A DNA stretch of 64,000 nucleotides from Atrina japonica (GCA_030159075.1 BROG01000106.1:760001-824000); one strand, 5' to 3'. Counted from the first letter of the stretch, positions 12,547-46,729 are shown. Made by a program: numbers and translations. The notes: generated by a model from the letters alone, not told the origin.

Positions 12547-12765
12547 GGGATTTTCATACCTCAATAATTTTGAGTTCTAAAAACTGGGAAAATACACAAC
12601 ATTTTAACTAAAACAGAAAAACTTCATTTCAACTTTATTCTGTATTTCAGTAAACAAAATTGGGATTTTTTTATATTTGGGGGGAAATACAAGCCATTTT
12701 TGCATTGGGAATGGGTCCTGTAACTGGACCCAAGAATGCCCTAAGAAAATCTCTAGTTTGTATGA
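12547..12765. repeat. Dispersed repeat related to 1289-1500
   Basis: Shares AAAACTGGGAAAATAC-like, GGGGGGAAATAC and TTTTTGCATTGGG phrases; old non-autonomous element. Confidence 0.45.
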
Positions 12766-14253
12766 TAGGTGTTAATGCAAATGACAATTATCTAATGGGA
12801 GACATCACACTGCATAATTAGTTTTTTTTCTCATCCTCATGGGATGATATCGTGAATTTGATCATATTGATAAACATATTCTAAAAAATTTATGAAAATA
12901 TCATTGTCAAAACTTTACAAAATTTGATGTGATATTTAAAATCACAGCAGTATAACAGAACATCTTCACTTTCCATATTACACCGATTTTTTACAATGTA
13001 ACAAATTTGGTTAAATTTTACTGATATTTTTCAGTAGATACATTGCCCACTTTTCAGGTAAAAAAAAGAAATTTGAAATTTCCATGGAAATTTTAGGTGA
13101 AAAATATGAATTATTAACTGCACTACAGAATACAGCCAAACTGACTAAGGTGAAAAAAGCCCTGATAAAAAAAAATGACATTTCAAAAACAAGTCACACT
13201 GGTGTCATTAAATGGGAGTTTGGCAATGGGAAGGCAGGAAGGGGGGTCACAACCAGTTGAAGATATGCTTTGTTGATACTTAAATAGTTTTAAAATCACA
13301 GTAGATGTACACATTCTTACCTCCATTCAGAGTTTGATGTACATTTTAAAAACAACACTAAATATCTTAAGTGATTTATTAAGGACACTTGCTGTTTCGG
13401 CATTTTATGCATTGTTTTGATTTGTATTCATTTTTCAAAATTTATTAAAACTTTTAACTTTACATAAAAAAAATTTCAGTCTCAGTATAAAATTTAACTA
13501 TTGTTTAATCAAACAAATAAGTCTTAATTAAAATTGCTATTACAATTCTTAATAGTTAAGTCAAGTCATTGACTTTTGGAGCATGCTATACTAACTGTAT
13601 CTGTTTGCATGTATCGTGTATTGATAAGAAACTAAGCATGGTAGAATTTATATAACAATACAATTTATATGTGGCAACAGATTTATGCGCACATGATTTG
13701 AACAAAATGGACTCTTGAAATTATAGGTTCTCTTAGATGTAATCTGATTGTGTGATAATTGTTTTACACAGAAAAAATCATTTGATAAACACTGCTTAAA
13801 ATATAAACTCATACTAACCATAATAAATTGTCTATACATAGTTCAACAAAATGAGATACAATGTAGATCATGAGATTTAATGTTTTTATTACATGAACCT
13901 TTGTATATGAACTACATAGGAATGAAAACAGGTCTAACTGTATCATCAAAATTGTTAGTTTTCATTTATGAATTAACCCAGTCTATAATAGATAGAATAG
14001 AACATACCATTTTCATTCATAGGGATAAAAAGGTTAAAATACAATATGAATGTGTTATAAGATCTCTGTTCCAAATAAATAAAAAAAAACAGCAGTGTTA
14101 AACAAATTAAAGATATAAATAAGAATTGTAACTTTACATCTTCCTTACTGGAAGTAGAAATAAAGTACATGTATACTGAAATATGAGATGAATATACCCA
14201 GAAGAATATCACAACATAACAGGTCAGATCAATTAACTGTATAAGGTTTTTTA

Positions 14254-14517
14254 TTATTGTGTGTGTCTGTGTGCATGGTGTGTGTCTGTGTTGGTGTGTG
14301 TCTGTGTGCATGGTGTGTTGGTGTGTGTCTGTGTGCATGGTGTGTGTCTGTGTGCATGGTGTGTGTCTGTGTGCATGGTGTGTGTCTGTGTGCATGGTGT
14401 GTGTCTGTGTGCATGGTGTGTGTCTGTGTGTGTTGGTGTGTGTCTGTGTGTTGGTGTGTGTCTGTGTGCATGGTGTGTGTCTGTGTGCATGGTGTGTGTC
14501 TGTGTGTGTTGGTGGGT
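14254..14517 (+). repeat. GT-rich minisatellite (19-bp unit)
   Basis: Repeats of TGTGTCTGTGTGCATGGTG with TGTTGG variants. Long repeat-peptide ORFs in several frames on both strands are by-products. Confidence 0.95.
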
Positions 14518-14555
14518 AGGCAGTATGTGAGTTTGTACATACATGTATATAAATG

Positions 14556-14668
14556 AGGACTAATCACTAGTAATCCAGTTAAGACAGATCACTAGTGATC
14601 CAGTTAAGACAGATCACTAGTGATCACTAGTGATCCAGTTAAGACAGATCACTAGTGATCCAGTTATA
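14556..14668. repeat. Palindromic tandem repeat
   Basis: About four units of AGACAGATCACTAGTGATCC plus AGTTA; the core GATCACTAGTGATC is a perfect 14-bp palindrome. Confidence 0.9.
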
Positions 14669-14669
14669 A

Positions 14670-15452
14670 TTTTTTAATGAATTATGAATCGTTTAATTTG
14701 ACATATAAAACTAGTATCATTTGGGCTTTTGTTTCTCTCTCAACTTAAATTTCACACAAGTGTAAGGTACAAAAGCATTATTTTCAATTTTTTAGATCAT
14801 TTCAGATTTGATAATAAAAAGAATTTGTTCTCGAAGTAAAAGCAGATCTTTAATGTTAAATTTAAAAAGTTAATTAAATAATCAATAAAACTAGACTATA
14901 TATTGCCTTCCACCAGATCTCAAAATATCAATGAAAATAAATAATAAAATGTCAATGTACAAAAAGAATATCACAACATCATCCGCTGACCACAAGCACA
15001 GTCATAAAAATTAGCCCACTCTTAAGCATAACCTGGATAACCCTAAAAAACACACAAATATGCATTGTCAGCATAAAGGGGAGACAACTTGTACTAATTA
15101 AAAATTGCTCTGTAAATCATGTCACTTGATTGGATTTCTAACAACTCTAGAAAAGTCAGCATAACCTCTGTACTTAATGACGGTTAATGTAATACTCGAA
15201 GACAAAAATCTTTACATTTGCAATATTTGAATGATAATGCTGCCAATGGGAGAAGTATGATTTTATTAATTTGCATACAATACCACTTTCATGTTTTTTT
15301 CTCTACACACGACTTGATGTACCACTGATGATCATTTCTGCTTACTTGCTCAGGACACATAAAATTTCACACTGCCATGGAAACACACATATTTACCACA
15401 CATCTCACATACATTTTAATGCTGGTTCTCATCAAAGACTTGTATGAGAGTA
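14670..15452 (-). other. HOMER: Homer 3' UTR and flank
   Basis: Non-coding sequence after the Homer stop (minus strand). AATAAA at 15262-15267 is a candidate poly(A) signal. No further gene seen. Confidence 0.4.
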
Positions 15453-35926
<20,474 letters not shown>

Positions 35927-37330
35927 ATTCACTATTTTTTAAACAAATCACAACTGATGGAATAAGATACTAGTAGTAGTAGTATCCTAAAGCTGAAAAC
36001 ATCCAGTCCACTATGATGTCTGTTGTAATATCCTATAAGATGTCCGTTACATGTAATATGATACCAGTCTGATCACTTTCACGTTAATGGCATGTTATTT
36101 ATCACATAAATAAAACACAACAGGTAACAACACTGCCCCAATGTCTTTTTCGTGTATATTTATCGCAGAAGATCTAATAATCCTATTTCATGATAATTAT
36201 GTCCAGGTACAAAAGATTTTTGATATAAATCCCTTATCTTACATGTCTTAGTAGATCATATTTATATCACATAAGGGTAAATCAATGTATTGTTATCAGA
36301 TTAAATGTACTTCACATATACAATGTACATATACCTGCTCCAGTCAAAAGTTTGCAGTGAACAAAAAAGAATGATTGTAATCAATAAAACTTGTCACTCC
36401 AAATTTACCAGGCAAGAATGTACCAACTACAGCCTGGGGCGATGAAAGTCACATAGTCAGGTCGAACAACCAGCCTGTCCACTAACGAAAGATATGATCA
36501 TCCAGGCTGGTAAAATATACATAACAAAACAAGTCCAATGGCAATCAAAACCGAAATCTTATAGAATATTGGCACACAGTTTTCAGTAGACTGATATATT
36601 TAAAAGTACATGTAAACCAGGTGCCCACACCATTACAATTTGTTAAATTTCCTTTATTTTAAAGGTGTTAATTCAATTTATTCTCCTTGAAATGGCTATA
36701 GTGTCAACATCAAATGTTTGTGTACCTGAGTCTGTGTGTGCTTTAAAGTTTAATCATGTTTTTGTATTGCCCTGAATCAATACTCATTACCTGTATGAAA
36801 CTTTTATCAAACTAAATAATGCAATAGGCAATACATTCCTGTATATACCAATACAATCAAAACAAAATCTGGAGTGAAAATCTAGCAAAATCAGTAATCT
36901 GGCAAATGGATGGAGATGGCAGGATGCAAATGTATGTCTGGGGAAATCTAACAACTTTTCCTTCAAGGTAAAGTTCTCATCTAAAAATAAATTAAGTTTT
37001 CAATGTAAGCATTATATATCAAGCTCAAGTCCATTAGAACACAACAAATTAGATGTGCAATGGTCTCAACATGAAGAACAATTGCGAATCCCGAACGGGA
37101 TAAGACCAGGTGTCCGGAAGAAGTCAACGTCCTCAGCGGTATGCCACACCCATCACAAATGTTCCAAGCACTCTGTCATTATTGACACATAACATGTCCC
37201 CTACCAATGAAACCAACATATAATGAATTATGGGCAATTACAAAATAATCTTATTAAGCTTTCTCCAAAAGACTCTGAGACCTCAGTTTTAAGTTTTATC
37301 AAACACATGTTTGACTCTGATTGTAAAAGT
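35927..37330. other. Upstream of proposed Homer exon 1; possible promoter/5' UTR
   Basis: No clear TATA or further exon could be placed. An in-frame TAA lies just before the exon 1 ATG. The rest is AT-rich without recognisable repeats. Confidence 0.4.
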
Positions 37331-37339
37331 CCTAGAAGA

Positions 37340-37765
37340 CTGGTAGAAGGCCTAGAAGATTACATGTATGTGGGGAAATTTGCCAGTTTACTTGTAGAAG
37401 TCCTAGAAGACTATGTGGTGGAAATTGTCAGTTTTACATGCAGGCCTAGTAGATTATGTGGGGAAATTTGCCAGTTGAATAGTAGAATGCCTAGTAGATT
37501 ATGTGGGGAAATTTGCCAGTTGAATAGTAGAATGCCTAGTAGATTATGTGGGGAAATTTTCCAGTTGAATAGTAGAAGGTAGTAGATTATGTGGGGAAAT
37601 TTGCCAGTAGAATAGTAGAATGCCTAGTAGATTATGTGGGAAAATTTGCCAGTAGAATGCCTAGTAGATTATATGGGGAAATTTGCTAGTTGAATGGTAG
37701 AAGGCCTAGTAGATTATGTGGGGAAATTTGCCAGTTGAATGGTAGAGTGCCTAGGCTAGGGGTCT
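37340..37765 (+). repeat. 45-bp minisatellite
   Basis: About nine copies of GCCTAGTAGATTATGTGGGG plus AAATTTGCCAGTTGAATAGT plus AGAAT. The 119-codon plus ORF here is a by-product of a unit length divisible by three. Confidence 0.93.
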
Positions 37766-39580
37766 TTTTTATTTACATTGTAATGTAGTTTTTGGTGAAA
37801 GAAACAGAAAGAAAATGACTACAATATCATAACAGCTTTACACAAATCTAGCTTACTTCTTTACACAAATCTAGCTTACTTCATCATTATTATGAATCTG
37901 TCAAACTACTTTGAAGTGGTACTTCTCTTTACCACAAAAGCCAAATTATATATATACCCCCTTCCCCTGCCCAATACAAGTTTAGACTTAGATACATCGA
38001 CTTACAAGTATGGTAGATGTACATGTACTAATGTGATAAACTTTAGATTTACAAAGTTAGTTCCTGGAACCTACACTGTTAGGATAATTCATTGCTATAC
38101 ATACAGGAAATGAATTGAATGAGTTAGTATAGTACCTAACGCACTGATAAGCCCCACAATCTAAACATACATATTTTTTTCTTCGACAGTTCTAAAAATA
38201 ACATCAAACTGATTAAGAAATAATAAACTAGGCACTGGCTTTCAGTTCCAGACTGTTTGAAGAAATTGTATTTCTGGCAAGAAATTAAAACTCAACAGAG
38301 ATGATGGTGGTAATGATGATAACTGAATACTAAGTCGGTTATTTTGAGCTGTGTAAAAATTATACACCATCTATGAAAAATCATCAAAAGACTTCAAAAG
38401 CAATTGTAAAACAACAATTTGTTTGTAAAATAAATGTAAAAATAAACATTCTCTACATCTAACAAGGATAAGAAAACATTAAGAAAAAATAATTGTAAAT
38501 CAATATCATAATATACATGTACATTTGTATATCAGGCAGATTTTTTTTCACAAGATTTGAGGAAGAGATCATTCTTTTTATATGATTCATTTATACCAGC
38601 TATCAGTTAAAACAGAAAAGAATTATCTCTAAATGCATTTTGAACATATATACGGCAGTGCTCCCCTAAAGGAGTATAAGAGTGAGACCAACAATAACAG
38701 CTTTAGGATTTGAAATCTGATTGGACTATCAATAGAAATGTGTTTTCAACTGCCATCTGTACTTTAGACTGATCAAAATATTGATGTTGTGTGTGTGTGT
38801 GTGTGTGTGTGTGCGCATGTGTGTGCATGCATGTGTGTGCATGAACAATATTAACATTTGTACATGTTTTGCTGAGGCAGGTACCTACATTTTGTACAGT
38901 AATTAAAGCAAATGGACTCATTAATTATTGACATAACATGGATGGTTTAAATTGTTATTTGCTACTTATACTTTGCAAGTTATTATACCATTGAAAGAGA
39001 GAGGGAGAATGAGAAACCCAGAGAGAGAGACATAGCCAGAAAGACTGCGAGCCAGCTAGCCCAAAAGATAGACAGACAGACAGGTAACTAGACAGACAGA
39101 TGATTAATGCTGATAATTAAGGTGTCCGACACTTAGAAATACTTGTAACACATTACACAATATGTATGAGTTGTAAGAAACATGTACATGTACGTACAAA
39201 TTGTCTTTGATTCTTGGTTTACTCTCTATAATATCTCTCATCTCAGAATGAGATTACATGTATTTACAAAAACTTTCTGATCTGGACTACTTGATCTGTG
39301 TAAGATACCAGTGGGTCTTGTTTTATATAATTTCTGTCATCTGATTACGTATGTGTTTAAAGATGAAAGAGACATCTTGAAAAAATCTTTGATGTTAACT
39401 TGACAATCAACTTCTGAAATCTCCTATCACCATGGTTTCATGAAGTATACCTTTACCAAGTGAGAGATACACATGTATGTATAAGTCTTGTTCTGAAGCT
39501 GAAAGCATTTCTATGTATTTTATATGAAACCAATATTTGCAAAACATCAAAACATGTACTGGTATCTTTTGTGACTATTA
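37766..39580. other. Intergenic, simple repeats only
   Basis: A 24-bp doublet (TTTACACAAATCTAGCTTAC) at 37838-37881 and (GT)n at 38789-38822. No exon supported. Confidence 0.5.
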
Positions 39581-39591
39581 TACAGAATAAG

Positions 39592-39782
39592 CTGTCTTGA
39601 GAGACAACCCCATCTGTCACTGAAATGTGGCCTCTCTATACATTTGGTCTCTCAAGATAGGTGGTCTCTCAAAAGACATTTTATTCAAAAGATTATTGGA
39701 CAAAGTGGTTTTGAGAATCTGGTCTCACATGACAGGTGCTCTTTCATAAGAGAAGTATTTCAAGATGGGTTCCACTGTACTT
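39592..39782. mobile_element. MITE-like 'cttgagagac' element
   Basis: GCTGTCTTGAGAGACAACCC at left; CAAGATGGGTTCCACTGTA at right; internal GGTCTCTCAAGATAGGTGGT. Related to 28024-28175 and 58911-59085. Confidence 0.65.
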
Positions 39783-39829
39783 CTTACCACAAAATCAAGT
39801 CAAACCACAGAAGATGGTGTACTGTTGTG

Positions 39830-40300
39830 GGTGTATTGTCAAATATCATTAACAATTCTTCAAGTATCACAATGACAACTGGTACCCTGTAGTTATATTT
39901 CTCTAATGAAATCCATCACATATGTCACAATGACAACTGGTACCCTGTAGTTACATTTCTCTAATGAAATCCATCACATATGTCACAATGACAACTGGTA
40001 CCCTGTAGTTACATTTCTCTAATGAAATCACATCACATATGTCACAATGACAACTGGTACCCTGTAGTTACATTTCTCTAATGAAATCCATCACATATGT
40101 CACAATGACAACTGGTACCCTGTAGTTACATTTCTCTAATGAAATCCATCACATATGTCACAATGACAACTGGTACCCTGTAGTTACATTTCTCTAATGA
40201 AATCCATCACATATGTCACAATGACAACTGGTACCCTGTAGTTTTATTTCTCTATTGAAATCCATCACATATGTCACAATGACAACTGGTACATTATAAA
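39830..40300. repeat. 58-bp minisatellite, eight copies
   Basis: Unit CACATATGTCACAATGACAA, CTGGTACCCTGTAGTTACAT, TTCTCTAATGAAATCCAT. Lies 3' of the Ser/Pro-rich terminal exon on the minus strand. Confidence 0.97.
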
Positions 40301-40673
40301 ACAATATTTCTGGTCCACATACATGTACCCAGCATCTGTGAAAATTAGTAAATACTTTTTATTGTATTTCTAATCTTCAATTCAACTGTTGCTATGACAA
40401 TTAGTACATTTTGACAATCTTATTTCTACTTTATCTATGTTGCTATGGCAACTACAGCTATGTACATGTAATACTAGTATTTCTAATCTATCCATCAGAT
40501 GTTGCTACATGTATGAAAACTATTTTACCCTTTCAACCCTACAAACCATAATAGACTGCTTTTCAACAATAGAAAGAGCATACCACTCAAATATTCAGGG
40601 GTGAAAGGGTTAATTATAACATTTATATTTAAAAATATGTATTATGTGTAGTACATATACCAGTGTTCCTAAA

Positions 40674-41309
40674 TTATTGTACATGTACATAGCTGTCTGG
40701 CAATGAAACAAAACAATTAACTATGGTTTTAATATTTCTAAAAGTTTCTTGCCTTTCCTGCCAAACAGAATAATGCTGTAACCAGGAGAGATCATGTAGA
40801 ACTGATTCATCTGGAGTGGGAGGTCTGCGTACCGGCCTCGGACTGTCAGGAAGCACCTTGACCCTACGTACTGACCTTGGTGAAGGTGGAATTGTCTGCA
40901 TGCTTACTGAATGTGGAGGTGGCACCATGGCCACTGTTTGTGGACTGGAATTTTGAGCTCTATCTGGGGTAGCAGATCTACCCCTAACACGTATAATACC
41001 ATTTTGAATCACGTTGGATCTTTGTGTTCTTGGAATAGTATTCTGGCGTGATACAGTTGTGACATGGCTACCATTGGGAAGTGGGGGTGCCGAATTTTGT
41101 CGCGTTAAACTGTTGGGTTCTCCAGAAGAACTTGTTTTCGAATTTTGAGATGATGTCGAGTTATCATCTGTCACTTCCGCAGGTAAGTAAACTGGGAAAT
41201 CTGGAGTGGGTGGTCTGTTCCGGGTGCTGTCTGGGTGGGGAATAAAGGAAGACATCCACGACATAATTTTCATGGAGACACTGATATATATGTTATCTAC
41301 CTGTGGTAG
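40674..41309 (-). CDS. Terminal exon of an unrecognised Ser/Pro-rich protein
   Basis: Open for 211 codons to TAA on the minus strand, after a plausible acceptor TCTATCTACCACAG. Composition is clearly protein-like and non-repetitive: RNRPPTPDFPVYLPAEV, SSSGEPNSLTRQNSAPPLPN, RRVKVLPDSPRPVRRPPTPD, and a more hydrophobic end ESVLHDLSWLQHYSVWQERQ. Two S/T-P rich 'RRPPTPD'-like motifs suggest an intrinsically disordered, phosphorylatable protein. No catalytic domain or signal peptide is seen. No consensus donor lies near the 3' end, so the stop is taken as real. An AATAAA on the minus strand lies near 40358. I do not recognise the family. It lies upstream of Homer on the same strand and could be an independent gene; in-frame Met codons begin about ten codons after the acceptor. 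Confidence 0.55.
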   Translation of the reverse strand, partial: LPQVDNIYISVSMKIMSWMSSFIPHPDSTRNRPPTPDFPVYLPAEVTDDNSTSSQNSKTSSSGEPNSLTRQNSAPPLPNGSHVTTVSRQNTIPRTQRSNVIQNGIIRVRGRSATPDRAQNSSPQTVAMVPPPHSVSMQTIPPSPRSVRRVKVLPDSPRPVRRPPTPDESVLHDLSWLQHYSVWQERQETFRNIKTIVNCFVSLPDSYVHVQ

Positions 41310-41349
41310 ATAGAACCGCACATATACTGACACACAGCAATTAAACAAG

Positions 41350-44090
41350 TCAACAGTCTAGTACTTCCCTTGTCAGTTATCATTTATAAGATAGCACTCT
41401 TCAATCTTCCTCCAGACATTTGTTTTCTTGCCGAATTGAGAATAATTGTAATACTACAACGGCTGTATATCAAGCTATTATTTTACCACCAGATAAAAGA
41501 GTCGACGTGATACTTACATACCCAAACACATTAGAGAAAATATGTTAGAGTGATAGATTATCATTTACTTCATTAGTCAGTTCCATCAGAAGAATCTTGA
41601 GTGTATTTCCCTGCTCTAAATGATACGACCAACTTCAAGCAAATGAACACCAAACTCCACCAAACACAGATCTATAGATACACAACTGTTATCCTGATTT
41701 ACCTGTTATAATTCCATCATCCAAAAATATTATTCCAATGTTAAATATTCATGAATAAAACAGAAGTCTGAGAAAACACATATAAATCCAATCCACCCAT
41801 ACTACTATCTTTAGATCAAACGGCTTCCTGTTCACTGTGAGAATAGAAGATGGGAAACGTAGATCCAACATCTAACACTGATGCTATTTACATGTGTGAA
41901 TGTTACATAGAAAATCATCAGGCAGCAAAACAGACTCTTATCAGAGATTTTAATGGAAATATCAGTGATTCTAAAGGCTTGAAAGATAAAAATAATCTTC
42001 AACTTTATGATCTGAATTCCATCAAAGTGTAATGCATCAACAATTGTATATTAACAATCTGGGTATACTCAGTTTTAAATTCCACAACTTCACACTTATG
42101 ACAAGTTAATCCTATTTTTCTTTCAGTTTTTTTGGCATTTACTCCATTAAAGATATATGCACATCACAGTATTGCACACTGTATATAGTTTCTACATGTA
42201 CACGTATATACGTAGCTACAACCGGCTCTTACTGTTCACTTACAAACAACTCCTGTACATGTAAATTAACTAATGAGACTCAGATGCAGTCTATCATTAG
42301 TATATGCACATTTTTATAAGCCAGTTAGGGGCACAAGATTTCCTTGTCCTTCACACAGAATTACATATCTCCTTAATCTATCCTCTGACCAGCAATTTGT
42401 GTGGGGCCTGTTCACCTTACACCATTTGTTTCACCGCCTGTGTCTAATTCCAAAACATCTGCCTGATGGTTAAATCTTGATGGTACTGTTTTCTGATAGT
42501 GTCAGCAAACAACAGATAAATAAAAATAAAGAGGGATAAAATCAATTCTTTATAGACTTTTCCCACACAGGTACAGCATGATAGTCATTCACAACAAAAG
42601 CACATGTATTCCTCTTGAGAATACGAAGCAGCAAGATATGTATATTATCAGATGCACAACTAGTAGTGGTAGCTTATGGCTTTGATATCAATCGGTGCCA
42701 AATTATGCACACAATAACATGTACTGCTATATAGGTAGTTATGATATTAATTACCACTGCCTACTGAACAACAGCTGGAGATACAACCTCACATTGCATT
42801 ACAAATTGCACATAATTTGTGTTTTGAACGAGATAGGCAGACACCTCTGTGTATAATCTGAAAGCTGTCGCCAGTACCTGATTATTATTACATTCCATTA
42901 CTCTGCTACTAGGTATCTCAGTATCATTTCTGATATAAAATCAAGAAACAAACTAGTAGTGTTTTTTTTTAAAAGTAAAGAGCCCCCATCAGGGTCACAT
43001 TCATTCAGGAACAGCAAGTCAAAATGCAGGTGCAGTCCTCTCAGTATCAAAATTTCCGTTGGACTCTTTATGGAGATACATGCATTGGAGTAAACCTTTG
43101 CACAAATTTATAAACTAAATTATTTATTCTATTCAATTTTGCCAAATATAAAGACGGTCTTGTTAAAATTTTATGCGAAAAGTTAAAGTTTGAAGACAGA
43201 CAAAATTATGGACAAAACACAATACTTATATGTCCACCTACATGTATCTTTGATACTGGAGACATAACAAGGGGATCTTGGTGACCTTGAGTAAGAGAGA
43301 GACCAAATTACATCTACATGTACCAAACAAGTATAAGAAAAATAAACCCATATAGGTTGTTATTTTCATCACAACCCATAAAAATCATTAATTAGGCAAT
43401 CTTTCCAAAATTTACAAAGAAAATTATCCAACTTACAACACTGACTATAAAATCAATAGCCATCTTACATGAATACATGTGTACAAGTAGAATGATTAAC
43501 TGTTTCATGGAGTCCATTAGTTTAGGTAAATAAATCAGTCTCCTTGCCTTCAAATGAGGGTAGTAGTTATAAAATATTTCATTGAAGATCTCAATTTTAA
43601 CTTTGGCCTAAGAGTCTTTTCCATGTTTATTTTTTTTCCTTAGTATGATGGTCATAGACAACATATGTATCATGTTTTAAATGAGAACATGTGTAAATGT
43701 GGTGTTGAAGTCTAATGTCTCCATCTCCTTCCATTCCAATTAACCTCAGGGAATCAGAGACAAGATTAACTGGCCAAAACAACATGCCTTGCATCTTCCT
43801 GAAAAATGTTTTCAATCAACCTTCTGATATAAGGAGCAATTTAAAGTTGCTGAAATATTATGCAATCCATCTTCCTTCTAATATAAATAAGGAATGATGT
43901 GCACCGGCTGAAAACAATTAGCCTTCTGTCATTCTACTGATATAAGGATTGATAAACTGGCGGAAAACAATTTGCAGATACAAATAAATGTACCGGTATA
44001 AGGATTGATAAACTGGCTAAAAACAAAATGACTTACATCTCCTTTCTGATATACAATTTACATGTAACAAGAGATTTAAACCACTGAAGA
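41350..44090. other. Upstream of the Ser/Pro-rich exon; no certain exon
   Basis: A donor-like TAT|GTAAGT on the minus strand near 41519 could end a 5' UTR exon. The plus ORF 41850-42032 and minus ORF 43815-43627 have no splice or family support. Confidence 0.4.
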
Positions 44091-44099
44091 TGATATGCC

Positions 44100-44680
44100 A
44101 TCCATATCCCTTCTGTTATGGGGAGTGAATTTAACCGACAGAAAATGATACCCCATCCATCTTCCTTCTGATACAGGGAGTAAATTTAACCGACAGAAAA
44201 TGATACACCATCCATCTTCCTTCTGATATGGGGAGTGAATTTAACCGACAGAAAATGATACACCATCCATCTTCCTTCTGATACAGAGAGTAAATTTAAC
44301 CGACAGAAAATGATACACCATCCATCTTCCTTCTGATATAGGGAGTGAATTTAACCGACAGAAAATGATACCCCATCTATCTTCCTTCTGATATAGGGAG
44401 TGAATTTAACCGACAGAAAATGATACTCCATCCATCTTCCTTCTGATACAGGGAGTGAATTTAACTGACAGAAAATGATACACCATCCATCTTCCTTCTG
44501 ATACAGGGAGTGAATTTAACCAACAGAAAATGATACCCCATCCATCTTCCTTCTGATACAGGGAGTGAATTTAACTGACAGAAAATGATACACCATCCAT
44601 CTTCCTTCTGATACAAGCAGTGAATTTAACCGACAGAAAATGATACCCCATCCATCTTCCTTCTGACATAAGGAGTGATG
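44100..44680. repeat. 55-bp minisatellite, about ten copies
   Basis: Unit GATACACCATCCATCTTCCT, TCTGATACAGGGAGTGAATT, TAACCGACAGAAAAT. Confidence 0.97.
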
Positions 44681-44791
44681 AGCTGCATGAAAATGAAAAA
44701 ATGCAACTCATTTGCCATTTGTTATCATATAATCATTGGATAATGATTGGGTCAATGTGAGAGAAAAAACAGCAGTATCAACAAAGGCACA

Positions 44792-44898
44792 TTAACTCAT
44801 TTGCCTCTAGAGACACATTTGGACTAGTCTAAGTGACTTACATTTGTAGTCAGTGATTTACAGCACAGTCCATTGTTTTTCCAGTGTTGAGGAGTTAA
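44792..44898. mobile_element. MITE-like 'aactcatttgcctct' element
   Basis: TTAACTCATTTGCCTCTAGA, GATTTACAGCACAGTCCATT, and TTGAGGAGTTAAA inverted at the end. Confidence 0.75.
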
Positions 44899-44929
44899 AA
44901 TATAAGGTAAAGAGAGTCAGTGCTGGGTT

Positions 44930-45295
44930 TGAAATTAGCAGTATAGTCAACCAGTCCATGACTAGTAATTTTTGCATTTGACTAGTCCAGTTGACTAGTA
45001 CAAAATCTGAATAAACATTACAGTATAAACGTGAGCAATGATTAATAAAATTGTACATTGAACACCAGAATCACCTAATCAGTCCCTTTTTTTCTATACT
45101 CAAATTAAGATAATCATGAGAATATAAAAACACAAAAATAGATAGCTTAAAACAAACTACATGTACCAATTTGTAATTGGTCATACTACATTTATTTTAG
45201 GGCTACTGAATTTGTCATTGGACTAATGGACTAGTAAAAATTTGTTTCCAACTAGTCCAACTGACTAGTGAGACAGAATTGCTAAATTTGCCCCC
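44930..45295. mobile_element. 'gactagtccagttgactag' inverted element
   Basis: GACTAGTCCAGTTGACTAGT near 44980 and CAACTAGTCCAACTGACTAG near 45250 in inverted arrangement around an AT-rich centre; begins GGGTTTGAAATTAGCA. Confidence 0.55.
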
Positions 45296-45299
45296 TGCA

Positions 45300-46075
45300 G
45301 TGTACAAATGTACATACTGGAAGGACACAAACCTATGAAATTTTAAAAATTTCTGGTCCTGTTTATTGACCTCTCACAACACAAACAGGTGCATAGAGAA
45401 CAGAAATCCTTTCAAACTTTTAAAGAGGACTGAGGTGCTAGACCCTGTAAAACAATGATTTTCATTTTGTCTGATCAGCAAATCAGATTTCAGAATTAGA
45501 TGAAATTGAGTAAATTCTCAGACTCAGGTAATTATCACATTCTGTGGTGGTGGGGATACTGGTAGAGTTCAAAATAACAGGAGTATCAAATATGCAAAAT
45601 GTTGACATAACACTGTTACCATTCAACCCATTAAATGCCCTGAGGGTGCTACCAAAAATAGGAAATAGGCATAGGTGCTGATTGGGACCAATTAAAAGTC
45701 AAACTGACATAAAACAGTTAATCTTTTATAAGGCAGTTGTATAATTGTTGTAGGAAGCATACGTGTATTGTTATACTTCTGTTAATGGGGACTTGAAATA
45801 AACTGTTACTTAACTTTTTCTAGTCCACATCTCCTCTTCAACCAGCTAGAAAAGATACTAGATCTGTATAAAAATAGGGGGGTAAATCTGAACTATAGGG
45901 GAGGGGCGTTTACAGGGACATGGGTGCTTATTGGGTTGAACATGGTACATGTACTTTACATTAAATGTTGGATATCGATGCTGAAAACTGCAAGTCTAAA
46001 ATTATCTGGTTGAGAGTAAACAAAGTCTCATTGGTTATGGTGTAATTACAAGCTGTCACATACAAGTTGTAACAC
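45300..46075. other. Intergenic, nothing recognised
   Basis: No exon, RNA gene or clear repeat seen. Confidence 0.45.
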
Positions 46076-46079
46076 ATGT

Positions 46080-46720
46080 GTACTTGTGGCATACATGTAT
46101 ATAAGATGTGATATACTTGTGGCATATACACATTGTCATATACTTGTGGCATACATGTATATAAGATGTGATATACATGTACTTGAAGCATACACACATT
46201 GTCATATACTTGTGGCATATACAAGTTGCCATATACTTGTGGCATATACAAAATGTCATAAACTTATGGCATATACACGTTGTCATACACTTATGGCATA
46301 CAAAAGTTGTCATACACTTGTAGCATATACAAGATGTCAAATACATTGTGCTTGTGGCATATACAAATTGTCATATACATGTACTTGTGGCATGTACAAG
46401 TTGTCATATTCTTGTCAGTTGAGGCATATACAAAATGCACTTGTATTGAGGCATATACAAGTTGTCATATTCTTGTCAGTTGAGGCATATACAAAATGTC
46501 ATATACTTGTCAGTTGAGGCATATACAAGTTGTCATATTCTTGTCAGTTGTGGCATACAAATTGTCATATACATGTACTTGTGGCATGTACAAGTTGTCA
46601 TATTCTTGTCAGTTGAGGCATATACGAGTTGTCATATTCTTGTCAGTTGAGGCATATACAAGTTGTCATATAGTTGTTTCATATACAAGTTGTCATATAT
46701 TTGGGGCAGATATATGTACA
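46080..46720. repeat. ~28/36-bp minisatellite
   Basis: Units around GTTGTCATATACTTGTGGCA plus TATACAA, with a later subtype adding TCTTGTCAGTTGAGGC. Many short repeat ORFs on both strands are by-products. Confidence 0.95.
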
Positions 46721-46729
46721 AATTGACGA

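Larger units (their letters stand above)
10806..14250. other. Intergenic, dispersed-repeat remnants only
   Basis: Very AT-rich. Holds a MITE-like element (11735-12005), an old 'gggaaat' repeat (12547-12765) and otherwise nothing recognisable. Small ORFs at 11176, 13648 and 13880 look like chance. Confidence 0.6.

Noticed and set aside
41850..42032. 60-codon plus ORF starting MGNVDPTSN
   Set aside because: Looks mildly protein-like but has no convincing splice signals or partner exon on the plus strand.
44140..44160. ATGGG followed by GT on the minus strand as a canonical Homer first exon (Met-Gly)
   Set aside because: Lies within a 55-bp tandem array and recurs in several units; chance match.
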